Positions 21,701 through 38,913 of a stretch of DNA of 64,000 nucleotides are shown piece by piece (positions within the stretch are counted from its first letter, which is position 1; every line of letters begins with the position of its first letter). The translations under genes and the position numbers were made by a program. The notes under the pieces were generated by a model. It was not told where the DNA came from. It ran no database searches and worked only from the letters and a program-made list of their open reading frames with translations. Source of the stretch: Actinostola sp. cb2023 (lineage: Eukaryota > Cnidaria > Anthozoa > Actiniaria > Actinostolidae); contig JAUJYZ010000906.1 of the NCBI GenBank assembly GCA_033675265.1, forward strand, positions 751,501-815,500. Direction: 5' to 3'.

Positions 21701-23967
21701 GCCCAGCAATACGATGTCCAAACAAACACAGCCTTATGCTTGCTGTGCTCCGTAGGACGACCAGCTTTTGAGCTTGCCAAATATTTTGAAAAAGTAAGTC
21801 AAACTCAATTCTTGGTACAGAAGCGCGCTGCGACATTGCGCGCAGCCATTGCTGGTGATATGATTGCAGCGTGTACCCCACGTGTAGCCCAATTATATCT
21901 TCTATAAAGTTGTTGTTAAACAAGGAAAAGATTTAGTGTGTCTTTTTGATGGGCTTGCTGTGTTAGAGCACACGCGATGATGTTGCCAATATCGTGCGCT
22001 TACCACAGGAAGCCCATCAGAAGGGATTTGCATTTACATAAAATGCCATTTTGTTTCTTTCTTCAGGTCATTGGTGTGGACTACAGTGGTCGTGCCCTAG
22101 CCGTGGCTTTGAGACTTCAAAATGGAGAAGAGGTTAAAATTAGCAACGGCCACCACGATATGTCCGTTCAAGCTCCAAAAGACTTCAATAGAAAAAGGGT
22201 TACTTTCAAACAGGTATGGGTTACGTCATAGCTGAAAATACATTCTTCATTTTGGAGTTGTGCGGAGATCTGGTAACTAGTGTGTTTTGTGGGGAATTAT
22301 GGGTCGCTAGAAGTTGGTCGCTTTGTGGGACAGGAACAGTGAAAAGGAATATTTTGATTGAAAACATGGCCGCTATTGAAACCACAGGAAGCCCAACCAT
22401 TGCTTCTGAGGCTACTTCAAATATATTTGTATGCACGCATCTTTTTGTATGGGTTTCCTGCGTGCGCGCAATACGTATTATGTTGGGCTCCCTCATATCA
22501 AGAAATCTGTGCTTTTTACGTAGACCAGCTACGGGGACTGGGCACGAGTTTACCGGTCACCCTGTGTTAGGTTTCCCAGTCTTTTTGGCCGTGTTACAAA
22601 ATGGAGGACAATGTTTACATTCATTTACTCGATTTGCTGTAAGTTTGGATGGATTTTTCGATAAAAATCGTACTTTTAAGCGAAAAATATTTACAGGCTT
22701 TCCAAATATGGTAAGTACAATGCCCAAATATGGACATAGGAAAGCTGGCCGAGCAACAGCACACTTTAATGGGGGATTTCTTGATATGGTGCGCGTCCCG
22801 TAAGACCGCCCGCAAAAATGCAGTATTCTTGCGCGACATGCACAGGGAGCCCGACACGTATTACGCGCACCCTGCCACAGGAAATCCATCAATAAACGAG
22901 CGTGTAAATATACTTTTTTCCAACAATAGTCTCATCAGAAACATTGTGAACTCGATTGCGGCATTATAACAGCACGGTCTTCCAATATCAATTAACTCTT
23001 TTCATTGTAGCTCACATGGCTACCTAACGAGATAGGAGGACACGATTTCATTGCATTCAGCGGCCTGGAGCGTTTATCTTCTCCTAAAGGTAGGACATAT
23101 GAAGCAAGTATAAATGGCTCTTGCGACTTGTGTAAGCGTAGTGAGGAACCTCGATCAGTTAGACGGGGGTGCACACTTAGCCAGGGGGTGCATAGCATTG
23201 GTGCCCAAGTCCCGTTCCGGCGTCCCTACCAATTGGGTAACTATTCAGTTCCCATAAAGCTGATCAAGACGACTGTAAGTGTCCTATGCGACGCGTGGCC
23301 TATGTTGAAGTCTCTCCTCCCTCTTGCTTTCTCCTTCACATGGCATCTTGTCTTGATTTTATTATACTATAAAATGACTGTAAAACATAAAGTATTTGAT
23401 TCCCCACAGCCTGGCTAGCACGCATGCGCGAAGTCATCAATCCACATGGCCTTGTTGTCATAGAAACGTTTGGAGGTTTGGACACGAACACCATCCAATG
23501 CTATTTGGGAGAAAGGTTAGTTTAATGTATTTCATTCATTCTTTCATTTCATCAGTCAGACATTACGTTATTATTTCGGTCAGTCAGTCAGGTAGTCGAT
23601 TCCGTCCGTCAGTCAGTCAGGCAGGTAAGCAGGTTGTTCGGTCTGGTCAGTCCGTCAATGAGTCAGTCCAGTCCGTCCATGCATCCATGCATCCGTCAGT
23701 CAGTGAGTCAGTCCATCATGCAGCTGTAGGAAGGCAGACCCTTCACTCAGGTCAGTCCGTCCTTCAGTCAATCAGTCTTCATTTATTCCTTTCAAACGTT
23801 CAGCCAGACATCTTTCCTTTAGATAACTAATCATCTGTTTCCATTCTAGGTTCTGTATCATTGCAGAGAAGAAAATCAGGGATATTCCTAAAATTAGCGA
23901 GGGTATTCGTGATACGGATCGCTGTCACTCAAGTGCCACCATATGGCGTCTAGCTAGTAACGAGTGA
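758..23967 (+). CDS. ovoA: OvoA: 5-histidylcysteine sulfoxide synthase / methyltransferase (21 exons)
   Basis: Iron-dependent enzyme of ovothiol synthesis: it joins cysteine to histidine as a sulfoxide, and its C-terminal SAM-dependent domain is the family's methyltransferase. Exons: 758-797 (tentative), 6083-6116 (probable), 7849-7913, 8052-8164, 9039-9107, 9648-9788, 9888-9919, 10132-10226, 11569-11686, 14524-14627, 15868-16051, 16462-16609, 17536-17622, 17995-18159, 20802-20973, 21305-21429, 21656-21793 (acceptor could be 21662), 22067-22213, 23011-23089, 23410-23515, 23850-23967. All are GT-AG and phases agree, giving 759 aa, normal for OvoA. Order of domains: DinB-like helices (YYGHTAAVYINK; ETGVDEMSWDD), the HX3HXE iron motif split by an intron (HER | IHLE), an FGE-sulfatase-like domain (FEAGKFLVTNREF; NVWSWFEDN; GGSWISTGAEASRFARYGFR), then a Rossmann methyltransferase (CSVGRPAFELA; VIGVDYSGRALA; NPHGLVVIETFGG). 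No stop or frameshift was seen. Exons 1-2 rest on phase fit and weak similarity; a start at 7766 reading into exon 3 is an alternative. Confidence 0.93.
1114..1388. repeat. Inverted repeat (MITE-like), ovoA intron 1
   Basis: The stretch around 1114-1160 returns as its reverse complement at 1336-1388 (shared core ATAATCGTTGTCGGGTTG, with one or two mismatches). It looks like a non-autonomous foldback element; no coding capacity. Confidence 0.7.
1401..1693. repeat. Inverted repeat (MITE-like), ovoA intron 1
   Basis: Arms of about 100 bp (1401-1500 and 1590-1693) are reverse complements with a few mismatches, starting ATGTGGAAAATAG and ending CTATTTTCCACAT. It lies directly beside the 1114-1388 inverted repeat. 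Confidence 0.75.
2128..2913. mobile_element. Long foldback element, ovoA intron 1
   Basis: Terminal arms beginning ATAGACCGAATGC and ending GCATTCGGTCTAT are reverse complements over about 230 bp (left arm 2128-2365, right arm about 2575-2913). The right arm contains a direct duplication of about 40 bp (around 2670-2750) and an extra block near 2795-2855, so the two arms have diverged by insertion. No transposase frame. Likely a non-autonomous DNA transposon. Confidence 0.8.
2914..3026. mobile_element. Small TIR element (AAACCTGGGCA ends)
   Basis: AAACCTGGGCACTACTAAT at the left end is mirrored by TTAGTAATGCCCAGGTTT at the right, with about 70 bp between. The same ends recur at 3366-3680, so this is a family. 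It abuts the 2128-2913 foldback. Confidence 0.7.
3356..3687. mobile_element. Nested TIR elements with AAACCTGGGC ends
   Basis: The outer inverted repeat (GAGTGATCCCAATAAACC / GGTTTACTGGAATCACTC) carries the ends seen at 2914-3026. Inside it sits a second inverted repeat (3394-3436 against 3561-3602, core CCAGAATAGGAATACACGG). This is consistent with one foldback element inserted into another. Confidence 0.7.
4134..5133. mobile_element. About 1 kb element with short inverted ends
   Basis: AGACCCTATGCAAT at 4137 is matched by ATTGCATAGGGTCT at 5115. A CTTCGTGTGCAA / TTGCACACGAAG pair lies inside it, at 4528 and near the right end. No protein frame was recognised. The inverted ends suggest a non-autonomous DNA transposon. 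Confidence 0.5.
7071..7697. mobile_element. Foldback element, about 630 bp, ovoA intron 2
   Basis: The left arm from 7071 (ACACCTAATTGCAGAAAGG) is mirrored at 7640-7697. An inner pair around 7306-7350 and 7590-7640 (GTGACGGGGAGGTGCGAA against TTCGCACCTCCCCGTCAC) is also inverted. The centre carries several degenerate copies of GGACTTTTTTTGGGTT. Related ends occur at 36731-36958. It ends about 150 bp before ovoA exon 3. Confidence 0.8.
8394..8512. repeat. Short inverted repeat
   Basis: GAACAGTCCGTCCTTTTC near 8402 is mirrored by GAAAAGGACGGACGTACTGTTC near 8490-8511. The element lies in the ovoA intron after the exon ending at 8164. Confidence 0.5.
8674..8967. mobile_element. MITE with TA target site, ovoA intron
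   Basis: The ends TACAGCTATTTCAAAAAAGG and CCTTTTTTGAAATAGCTGTA extend into arms of about 85 bp that include TGCATCTTGCAT and its complement. TA flanks both ends, as expected for Tc1/mariner-type insertion. The centre has no coding frame. Confidence 0.8.
9279..9545. mobile_element. CACAGGNAGCCC-family element(s)
   Basis: CACAGGCAGCCCAACC at 9279 pairs with GGGCTCCCTGTG at 9315-9326. A second block from CACAGGAAGCCCAAC (9414) to GGGTTGCCTGTGC (about 9545) has the same boundary motif, and both carry TTCTGAGGCTA-like internal sequence in opposite orientations. The motif recurs tens of times in the window. Confidence 0.7.
10337..11270. repeat. 37-bp minisatellite, about 25 copies, ovoA intron
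   Basis: The unit has the form ACAGACAGTCTCGAAGATAG then ACACCTCTCGAAGGTGG, with scattered substitutions and small deletions. Because 37 is not a multiple of three, all three minus-strand frames stay open for long stretches; these are not genes. It lies between the exons ending at 10226 and starting at 11569. Confidence 0.95.
11373..11490. mobile_element. Small TIR element (TAGCGCTATCC type)
   Basis: GAGTGGACATAGCGCTATCC is mirrored by GGATAGCGCTTTCCACTC, with TTATCCACTGGAT-like internal sequence. A related element is at 55500-55684. It lies in the ovoA intron about 80 bp before the exon at 11569. Confidence 0.65.
12297..12364. repeat. Interspersed-repeat tail with ATA-rich start
   Basis: An (ATA)n-like run leads into TTTATATAGCGC and CAATGCGCTTTACAA. 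This kind of sequence is common as a dispersed repeat end in marine invertebrate genomes. The exact family is not identified. Confidence 0.4.
12396..12790. repeat. C/T-rich minisatellite (CCTCCTCCTGTTCCC)n
   Basis: A 15-bp unit repeated about 14 times passes into an 18-bp variant and plain CCT runs. The minus strand is a G-rich (GGAGGA) tract, so the long Glu/Gly-rich frame there is an artefact. G-quadruplex formation on the minus strand is plausible. Confidence 0.95.
12800..14500. repeat. 31-bp satellite-like array, over 50 copies, ovoA intron
   Basis: The unit is TAATGGGTGGCCGCATAATA then GGGTTGGCCGC. Copies are very similar. The array is interrupted near 12857-12926 by an AT-rich block, and degenerate units occur at 14235-14262 and 14475-14500. 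It ends only about 25 bp before the ovoA exon at 14524, leaving little room for a polypyrimidine tract. Confidence 0.95.
14718..14885. repeat. CAT/ATC microsatellite
   Basis: A degenerate CAT trinucleotide tract follows the exon ending at 14627. Similar short tracts occur at 15520-15560, 17668-17705, 26790-26897 and 42935-42990. None is coding. Confidence 0.85.
14979..15511. mobile_element. Foldback element, about 530 bp, ovoA intron
   Basis: The left arm (CTCTTACC-ATGCGTACTG, then AAACTGGTTTCTTTC) is mirrored by the right arm (GAAAGAAACCAGTTT, CAGTACCGCGTGATAAGAG), each about 150 bp. Inner ends carry GACTTTAGTA / TACTAAAGTC. No transposase frame. Confidence 0.85.
15668..15702. repeat. 35-bp hairpin
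   Basis: GTGGCTAC-TA-TCTCCATA is followed directly by TATGGAGA-T-GTAGCCAC, an almost spacer-free palindrome. Function unknown; it may be the tip of a short foldback repeat. Confidence 0.6.
16130..16265. repeat. Two-copy direct repeat
   Basis: GTAAGTGTATGTATACTAAA followed by GCTAGTTCGGTGACCTA occurs twice about 55 bp apart, after the exon ending at 16051. A copy of GGGCTACCTGTG lies just before it. Confidence 0.6.
16612..17490. repeat. Tandem array of ACACAGGGAGCCCA modules, ovoA intron
   Basis: Long units of about 81-113 bp alternate two spacers between copies of ACACAGGGAGCCCA: one with ATATTGCACTTTTCTAAAAT, one with TGGTCTATGGTTATCTTACT. The array starts a few bases after the donor at 16609 and nearly reaches the acceptor at 17535. 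Units are close to identical, so expansion is recent. Confidence 0.9.
18360..20033. repeat. 37-bp array built on GGGCTTCCTGTGG, about 45 copies, ovoA intron
   Basis: The unit is GGGCTTCCTGTGGTGGAGCG then CGGGTGATAATGCATTT. Variants (shorter units with GGAACAGG, GCGTTTGAG, GATGCTAATG) form a higher-order pattern: the block starting about 19134 recurs 434 bp later at about 19568. The long His/Pro/Ser-rich minus-strand frames across it are artefacts of the array. Confidence 0.95.
20034..20153. mobile_element. Near-perfect spacer-free palindrome, 2 x 60 bp
   Basis: The left arm 20034-20093 starts CATAGGCAGCCCAACC. The right arm 20094-20153 is its reverse complement with one mismatch and no spacer (centre TTGC|GCAA). 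Each arm matches the left half of the CACAGGNAGCCC-family element at 28163-28220, so it looks like a head-to-head dimer of that element. It closes the 37-bp array. Confidence 0.85.
20604..20805. repeat. 113-bp tandem duplication containing an ovoA splice acceptor
   Basis: The 89-bp block from GTAAGCGACCACC to ATGTATTTCAGGGTGG at 20604-20692 recurs at 20717-20805, offset 113. The second copy ends in the genuine acceptor of the exon at 20802, so an identical decoy acceptor exists at 20687-20688. Using the decoy would meet an in-frame TAG after eight codons. Confidence 0.85.
21945..22020. mobile_element. CACAGGNAGCCC-family foldback, ovoA intron
   Basis: GTGTCTTTTTGATGGGCTTGC at the left and CCACAGGAAGCCCATC at about 22004 are inverted ends around ACACGCGATGATG-like sequence. 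The element lies about 45 bp before the exon at 22067. Confidence 0.6.
22380..22890. mobile_element. CACAGGNAGCCC-family copies, ovoA intron
   Basis: CCACAGGAAGCCCAACC at 22382 with TTCTGAGGCTACTTC leads to GGGTTTCCTGCG and TTGGGCTCCCT near 22490. A further copy has GCACAGGGAGCCC at about 22840 and CCACAGGAAATCCATC at about 22875. They are fragments of the same family as 9279-9545. Confidence 0.65.
23575..23790. repeat. CAGT/CCGT-type microsatellite
   Basis: Degenerate (CAGT)n and (CCAT)n runs lie in the last ovoA intron, between exons ending at 23515 and starting at 23850. Confidence 0.8.
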
Positions 23968-24039
23968 ATCCTTGATCTTCAATTTTTCGATTTTTTATAA
24001 TTTATAACATGTTAGTTTTGACAATGAATAGCCTTTTTA

Positions 24040-24985
24040 CACATGTAATGCATCGCCTTCACCTTTCCAACATACGCTAGAAAGTCACGATTACTTAGCA
24101 AGTGATGTTGCGTGACCGTATTGTTGTGTGACCACAGCATTGCGTGACAACATATGTTCTTAGATGTTCTTAGAAAGTCACGATTACTTAGCAAGTGATG
24201 TTGCGTGACCGTAGTGTTGTGTGACCACAGCGTTGCGTGACAACATGTTCTTAGATGTTCTTAGAAAGTCACGATTACTTAGCAAGTGATGTTGCGTGAC
24301 CGTAGTGTTGTGTGACCACAGCGTTGCGTGACAACATGTTCTTAGATGTTCTTAGAAAGTCACGATTACTTAGCAAGTGATGTTGCGTGACCGTAGTGTT
24401 GTGTGACCACAGCGTTGCGTGACAACATATGTTCTTAGATGTTCTTAGAAAGTCACGATTACTTAGCAAGTGATGTTGCGTGACCGTATAGTTGTGTGAC
24501 CACATATTGTATTGTATTGTTGCGTGATCGTGACAACATAGGTTCTTAGAAAGTCACAATTACTTAGCAGGTAATGTTGCGTGACCGTAGTGTTGTGTGA
24601 CCACAGCGTTGCGTGATAACATACATTCTTAGAAAGTCACGATTACTTAGCAGGTGATGTTGCGTGACCGTATTGTTGTGTGACCACAGCGTTGCGTGAT
24701 CGTGACAACATAATTTCTTAGAAAGTCACGATTACTTGGCAGGTGATGTTGCGTGACCGTAGTGTTGTGTGACCACAGCATTGCGTGATCGTGACAACAT
24801 AAGTTCTTAGAAAGTCACGATTACTTGGCAGGTGATGTTGCGTGACCGTAGTGTTGTGTGACCACAGCGTTGCGTGATCGTGACAACATAAGTTCTTAGA
24901 AAGTCACGATTACTTGGCAGGTGATGTTGCGTGACCGTAGTGTTGTGTGACCACAGCGTTGCACAATCGTGACAACCTAATATAA
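24040..24985. repeat. Tandem array, about 11 copies, GCGTGACCGTAGTG core
   Basis: Units of roughly 80-95 bp read AGAAAGTCACGATTACTTAG, CAAGTGATGTTGCGTGACCG, TAGTGTTGTGTGACCACAGC, GTTGCGTGACAACAT. Later copies gain GATCGTGACAACATAA. It starts just after the ovoA stop and may be transcribed as 3' untranslated or read-through sequence. Confidence 0.9.
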
Positions 24986-25399
24986 TATTAAATCATCCAA
25001 GATAACGACTACAACTTCAATATTCAATAAACCGATTACAATGGTTTACAAAAGTGTTGTTTAACTCGTATTCATCCTCGGAAATCCATTCTACGCGTTC
25101 TAGAATGCGATTCCGCGCAGGCGCAAAGGATTGGGATCAGAAAAACCCGCTAAACTGGAATCGTGACAAAAAAACGCATCCACAGTCGCAAAGGATTGTG
25201 GTAAATTTACAGCCACCATCTTTTAAAGGGGCTGACCATTTAGTCACTCCATATATGGTTTTACTTCAATGGAACACGCACCAGCTAGTTTTCTGATTCA
25301 CAATTTACTTTATTAAAATGAAAGAAATAATGTAATTATAAAAAATAAAATATTTCCCAAACCGTTCATTAAATAGTTCATTCTGAAAGGACTCCGCTA

Positions 25400-25552
25400 T
25401 TCACGTGACCTGTGAGACATCTCTAGTCACGTGACCTGTGAGACACCGCTAGTCACGTGACCTGTGAGACATCAATCGCTAGTCACGTGACCTGTGAGAC
25501 ATCAATCGCTAGTCACGTGACCTGTGAGACACCGCTAGTCACGTGACCTGTG
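25400..25552. repeat. Array of GTCACGTGAC palindromes beside the PGM stop
   Basis: Units of 25-32 bp (AGTCACGTGACCTGTGAGAC with or without ATCAATCGCT) occur about six times. Each carries the 10-bp palindrome GTCACGTGAC (the first copy starts with ATT instead of AGT). The array ends 3 bp from the PGM stop codon, so it lies in the PGM 3' untranslated region on the minus strand. Confidence 0.9.
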
Positions 25553-25554
25553 AG

Positions 25555-34114
<8,560 letters not shown>

Positions 34115-36217
34115 GTTTGATTTAACAATGAGTAACTTATCTACGTGGCGGGTGTTGTTTTTGGTCCTGGGTCGAGAATGGATTGCGTGACACTTCCGGT
34201 GAAACTTTCAAAGTAAGCGTGACAGTGTCTGGATATTCAATGTTCGTGGGAATAGGAAATACTTCTTAAAAGAGTAATTGGAATCATACACTGAAACATA
34301 TAGTTATTATTATTAAAATAACAAAATCAACATTTTGCAGTTATTGATTGATTGATTGATTTTTACAGGAGCCCATACTATCCCCAAAACTGAAAAAGTA
34401 AGAAAACAGACCTCATATGTTTGGCTGCATTTCTATCGAATAATATAAATAACGCCTTATTCGAATATACACGAGATGTTATTTTATTGTATTGTAAGTT
34501 ACAATGTTCATAAAATAAACGATTACGATTGTGTTATTTACACATATTTTCTCGCGTATAAGACGCACCTCGCCTATTAGGCGCACCCTCGAACCAAATA
34601 CCGTGATTCAGTTTAGGGGGAAAATAATAATCTCAAAAACGGAAATGGCGGGCCTTTCCCTGTCCAAATTTCCCGCATGTTTCCAGAATCCTTTTCGGGT
34701 GTGCAGAAGGAAAACACTTGTTTGCGAAAGTAGTCCAAAGGAAATGGCTATTGCGTCCCCTGTAATCATACATTTCTTTGCAGTTTTTGAATGTCTGCAG
34801 TTCATTTGCTACTTGTCCAAACCCTATCAAACTCCTGAAACTCTTACTATTAAATTTTGATATGTTCTTTCTTGTGATGGGGTTCATTTCTTAATTAGAT
34901 TAATTCTTAAAACTCGTTCCCAGTCCTTTACTCGTTTCCAAAGTGGCTAATTGCTCAGCTCGTTGAAGGAGTGAGCTAAAGAAAACACAGAAACTAAGAG
35001 ACTTATCAGAGATTAGCAAGGGGTGGGGTGGAAAATGGGGGAGGGTCTTACCTTTTGAGCCCCTGAAAAGGGAGGGTCATGAAAAAATAGGCAGTGCAAA
35101 GGGAGCATTTGGTATTTTAGGCGAAGCCCAAGGGGAGGAAGGACGTCACAACATTTTCAACACTCAATTTAAAATTTAATGGCTGACAAGTCCCTAAAAG
35201 GAAAAAAATCATAAAATAAACTTTCTAAAAAAGAAAGCATTAAAATAATACAAAAATCATTTAAAGTAAACTTTACCGAAGAAAAAAATAATATTTCGCT
35301 TGACGGGACCGTGGCTCGAACCCGCGCGCTACGTTGGATAATTTATGCAAAACACTAAAAATCGACCATACACCCAGACTTAAATGCCGAGTCACCGTAT
35401 GTTACGTATAGGATGAAGATTTCGGCCCCATCCGCGCTATCGGGTAGTACACAATCAGCGAAGTGGTCAAAGAGGGAGGGAACAGTCGTATCCTAGTCCT
35501 AAATGACTGCCCCTTACCAAATCAAGCTATCTGTACTTCCGATTGTTTTCGAGGGTCTATCGTGTAGCGGTTATTGTTATGGAAATTTATCGACTAACGT
35601 AGTCCTCTGGAAATACGCTGGACCTCGACGCCAGTGACCCCGGGATCGACTCTCCGTACGTGGACACCAACTTTTTGAACGATTCTTTTTTTCTGTTTTT
35701 TCTTTCTTCTCTTTTCTTTATTTGCAAAATGACGAGATTAACAGTGGTATATTTTGAGTTTTAAAGAACAAAATATTTATAGAATAATAATTATTAACCG
35801 CTTAGCCGTTATTATATTAAACAAAATCGATAAGTAGATTGGAGCTACACAAAAGTATTACTTGCTGAGGACAAAATGCTGTGTTGACTTACGTGTAATA
35901 TCGAACCGCGGAAGTCAGACAAGTGCATGAGTAAAGTACCTCGTTATTATGAAGTGTTACTAGCATATGCTTGATCGATAAAGGATGGAGTGATGAGTTG
36001 GATAAACGGATGGTAGGAATGGTGAATAGATGGATGTATGAGTTGATTTAGATTGAAGGAGAGAAGGAAGATCGATGGGATATATAAATAGAACGGAGAA
36101 AAGGATTATGGCGGAAATGATGAGAAAAAAGGAAGAGTAAAAATAAATGGGATAGATGGATGGATGATATTATTTATATATGGTATTAAGGGCCGGAGGG
36201 GCTCAGCTAGAGTCTTA

Positions 36218-36345
36218 TGCCGAGTTTACACTTGAGCGCTCTACCAAGGTACAAATCAGAAAACTATTGTTTGTTGAGCGGTCACCGCTCAACAAATAGT
36301 TTTCTGATTTGTTCCTTGGTAGAGCGCTCAAGTGTAAACACGGCA
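36218..36345. mobile_element. Palindromic MITE with TTA target-site duplication
   Basis: The ends TGCCGAGTTTACACTTGAGC and GCTCAAGTGTAAACACGGCA extend almost to the centre (GAGCGGTCACCGCTC), so the element is nearly all arm. TTA flanks both sides (36215-36217 and 36346-36348), which fits the TWA targets of PIF/Harbinger elements. Confidence 0.8.
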
Positions 36346-36730
36346 TTAGTTCCTTTATTTATAAGAAAGACAAAGTTCCTTTGTGACTATATAAATCAAA
36401 GTGATTGTTGTATACAGATATTTAAATATATGAGAACTGTTATTACAAAAGGGGAATCTTCGTCAACAAGACCCCTTTTAAGAAAACAGACCTCATACAG
36501 GTATGTATGTCATCAGTAAACTGCAAACAATAAGTACAATAGAACAAATCAGTCAAGTAAATATTTATTGATTAAATATGTGCCTAATTATATTTAAAAT
36601 TTACATTTCAATTATTAAATAAAGATTGAACAGCAATGTGGATGATGGCATATGAACACATGAATAAAAATAGCAGGTCACTTAATATGTATGTGCAACC
36701 ATGCAGAGATTCTTTATCAGCAATACTATG

Positions 36731-36958
36731 TGCCCAGGGGGGAGGGGAAGGTACCCAGGGGGGTAGACTCATGTACAAGAGTGATGGGGAGGTGCAAATG
36801 AAGACATTTTAAATAATAATAATAATAATAAATGATAAGCCCTTGAAAAAAAAAGGTGCTACCATTGAAATAAAGTTCTCTAAAAAATTTGGGCCACCAC
36901 TGAAACAGTCCAATTTTGCATGTCTCCATCACTCTTCTACTGAGGACCCCCCTGGGAC
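36731..36958. mobile_element. Foldback element with GGGGAGGTGC / CCCAGGGGGG ends
   Basis: TGCCCAGGGGGGAGGGG and GAGTGATGGGGAGGTGC at the left are mirrored by CCATCACTC and CCCCCCTGGGACA at the right. The end sequence resembles the inner ends of the 7071-7697 element. Confidence 0.6.
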
Positions 36959-37110
36959 AATGTGCTTATGATTATGTTGCTATCTTGGTTGCTAATACAC
37001 TAGTAACACATCAGAGATGTTGTCTGTAATATCCCATGTCTATAACCCGAGTATCAGGGTGAGAGGAGAGGGAGGGATGGGGGGAAAGACTGATACTCTA
37101 GTTACCACGT

Positions 37111-38897
37111 CTATTGTTGGTCTTCCTCCTTCATGATATCACTCAGTAATTCCTTACGATTAGCCGGCAAAGTGCTAAAATACTTTTTCTGTTGCTGGGA
37201 GTACTGAGAGACTGTAGGAATGATGTCTCGGAAACTCCAATCCTGCCAATGAAAATTAAACTTTTCCAGCAACTCAATCTTTTTCTCATCTCCTATTACA
37301 ATATCTGGTGCTTCCACTTTTGGCAAAGTTGGGGCTAAAACATTCTTAAAAATTAGAACTCCTCTCATCGCAAACCAGCCACCGTACTTTGGATGCACAG
37401 AAACACCACAGATTTTCTTCTTCTCACTCCAAGGGTCATCAGTGACATCTTGGCGCTGATAAAAGTATGCCGCTCCTGCTGCATGTGCAGCTGTTTGTAC
37501 AAGAATTTTGGGTCTTCTGTTGGGATGAACTTCAAAGTCATGCACTGCTTCAATGTCATACTCTGATAGTTCAGTTTGAACTTTGGTAAACATCTGTGTC
37601 ACGAATTCGTCGAGTGGGTCTCGGGGTGTGGCCAGACAGTTATAGTTGGTGATAAATGGTTTAAAACCATGTTCAAACATTTCTGGCGAGCTGATGATGA
37701 CGAAGGCTAGAGTGTCAGGTTCATAGTCCAAGGAAAAGGCTTTGTGGGTTAATAGATCATTGTACCAACAAATCTAAAAACAAGATTCATAAAATTATTA
37801 TAATTATTTTTTAAATAAACTAAACATACTAGAGTATTTTGACTAGGAAAACTGCTCTCACAGTAAAACAAAGGTGCACAAGGACTGTACATTACACTAC
37901 ACAGTGTCATAGCATTTCATTAGCTGAATCACTTCTACGTTTTGCAACAATTGCAGTCATCAATATAGTCTCTTGTGCAACCATTTTTAGTTCCATCACG
38001 CAATGCTCCATTGTGTGACGGAACTAAAAATGTCTGAGAAAACAATTATTAACACAGTAACAATGTTTTCAAGCATTGTACAGTGAAACACGTCCGCTGT
38101 TGCAATTTGTGTTGCAAGAGTGCAACATGTGAGAAATTGCCTCGTCAACACTGCCTTGTAATAGGCGACTTGCACTAAGAGGTCACGTGACCCTAACTCC
38201 CATAAAACGAACAGCAGTGTCAAAATGAACTCCAGAAATGAGAAGAGCACCTCGAAATTAGTAAAAGGGTGAAGTTTCAGGGCAAAATGTCTGACACAGG
38301 AGAAATGGGAATCAAAATAAAATCCATCGTTTTCTAAGATTTTGATTGGAAAATGCATTGGCACGGCTCTTGCCATCCAATGAAACAAAATATTAGAAAA
38401 CGATCGATTTTATTTTTAAAATGTCATTTCTCCTGTGTCAAACATTATGCGCTGAAACTTCGCCCTTTTACTAATTTCGAGCTGCTCTTTTCATTTCTGG
38501 AGTTCATTTTGATATTGCTGTTATTCTCCTTTGAAATTCAAAGAGTTTCAAGGAGAATTTAGGTTTTGGTCAACGATCTATTATCAAATTTGTAAAAGTT
38601 TTAAAATGTCGACTAGGGCATCTGTAAAATGGTATCTTCACACTAGACATTTTATAACAGAAGTCCAAAAACTGAGGACTAGATTACAGAAACATAGGCA
38701 ACTAATTTATATCGCAAAAAAAAAACACGTTATCAGTTAGGAACGAACCGATTTGTTCGCGTAAGTAAGATAGCAAATGACTTTACCTTGAAAGGATGTG
38801 ATTCTAGACCAACAGATGACAAAATAGAAGCAATTTTAGTAGCAATTTTCTGGTAATTTTGCTCTGAAGGTTTTGCCTTCTCACTTCTGTCCGCCAT
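37111..38897 (-). CDS. MMACHC: MMACHC (cblC): cobalamin decyanase/dealkylase and trafficking protein
   Basis: Cytosolic vitamin B12 processing protein: it removes the upper ligand of incoming cobalamin with glutathione and passes the cofactor on towards methionine synthase and methylmalonyl-CoA mutase. Two exons: 38897-38787 (37 codons, ending SHPFK) and 37773-37111 (beginning ICWYNDLLTHKAFSLDYEPD). The join is in phase and gives 257 aa, slightly shorter than the human protein (282), whose proline-rich tail is poorly conserved. Diagnostic stretches are LAFVIISSPEMFE, the block VHPNRRPKILVQTAAHAAGA followed by AYFYQRQDV, YGGWFAMRGV, FNFHWQDWSFRD and QKKYFSTLPANRKELL. Start choice: the ATG at 38895-38897 is followed by family-like MADRSEKAKPSEQNYQKIA. 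A 1.25 kb foldback transposon is inserted 16 bp upstream of this ATG. The single intron contains two inverted repeats. Confidence 0.95.
37984..38034. repeat. Short hairpin, MMACHC intron
   Basis: ATTTTTAGTTCCATCACGCAA and TTGTGTGACGGAACTAAAAAT are inverted with a few bases between. It is related to the GTTGCGTGAC hairpins at 26109-26175. Confidence 0.7.
38211..38520. mobile_element. Foldback element, MMACHC intron
   Basis: ACAGCAGTGTCAAAATGAAC, CTCCAGAAATGAGAAGAGC and on to GTTTTCTAA are mirrored by TTAGAAAAC... and GTTCATTTTGATATTGCTG. The arms are about 130 bp with scattered mismatches. Confidence 0.8.
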
Positions 38898-38913
38898 TTT
38901 GTTAGCATTGGAG

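Larger units (their letters stand above)
23968..25554. other. Convergent intergenic region ovoA / PGM
   Basis: There is no gene between the ovoA stop codon (23965-23967) and the PGM stop codon (25555-25557, minus). The space holds a tandem array (24040-24985), a CACGTG-containing array (25400-25552) and AT-rich DNA. CAATAAA at 25025 could be a polyadenylation signal for ovoA, but it is far from the stop. Confidence 0.6.
34115..37110. other. Intergenic region PGM / MMACHC
   Basis: No gene was recognised. The PGM promoter should lie just above 34114 (minus-strand gene); no motif could be assigned. The stretch holds an ATTG microsatellite at about 34347, unassigned AT-rich DNA, two inverted-repeat elements (36218-36345 and 36731-36958), and short tRNA-like B-box sequences near 35320 and 35640 that lack an A box. 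Confidence 0.5.

Noticed and set aside
24040..24985. Possible CRISPR-like array (regular repeats near GTTGCGTGAC)
   Set aside because: No unique spacers; the whole unit repeats, the host is a eukaryote, and there are no cas genes.
35310..35660. tRNA-like B boxes (GGGTTCGAGCC on minus, GGGATCGACTC on plus)
   Set aside because: No matching A box or stems at the right spacing.
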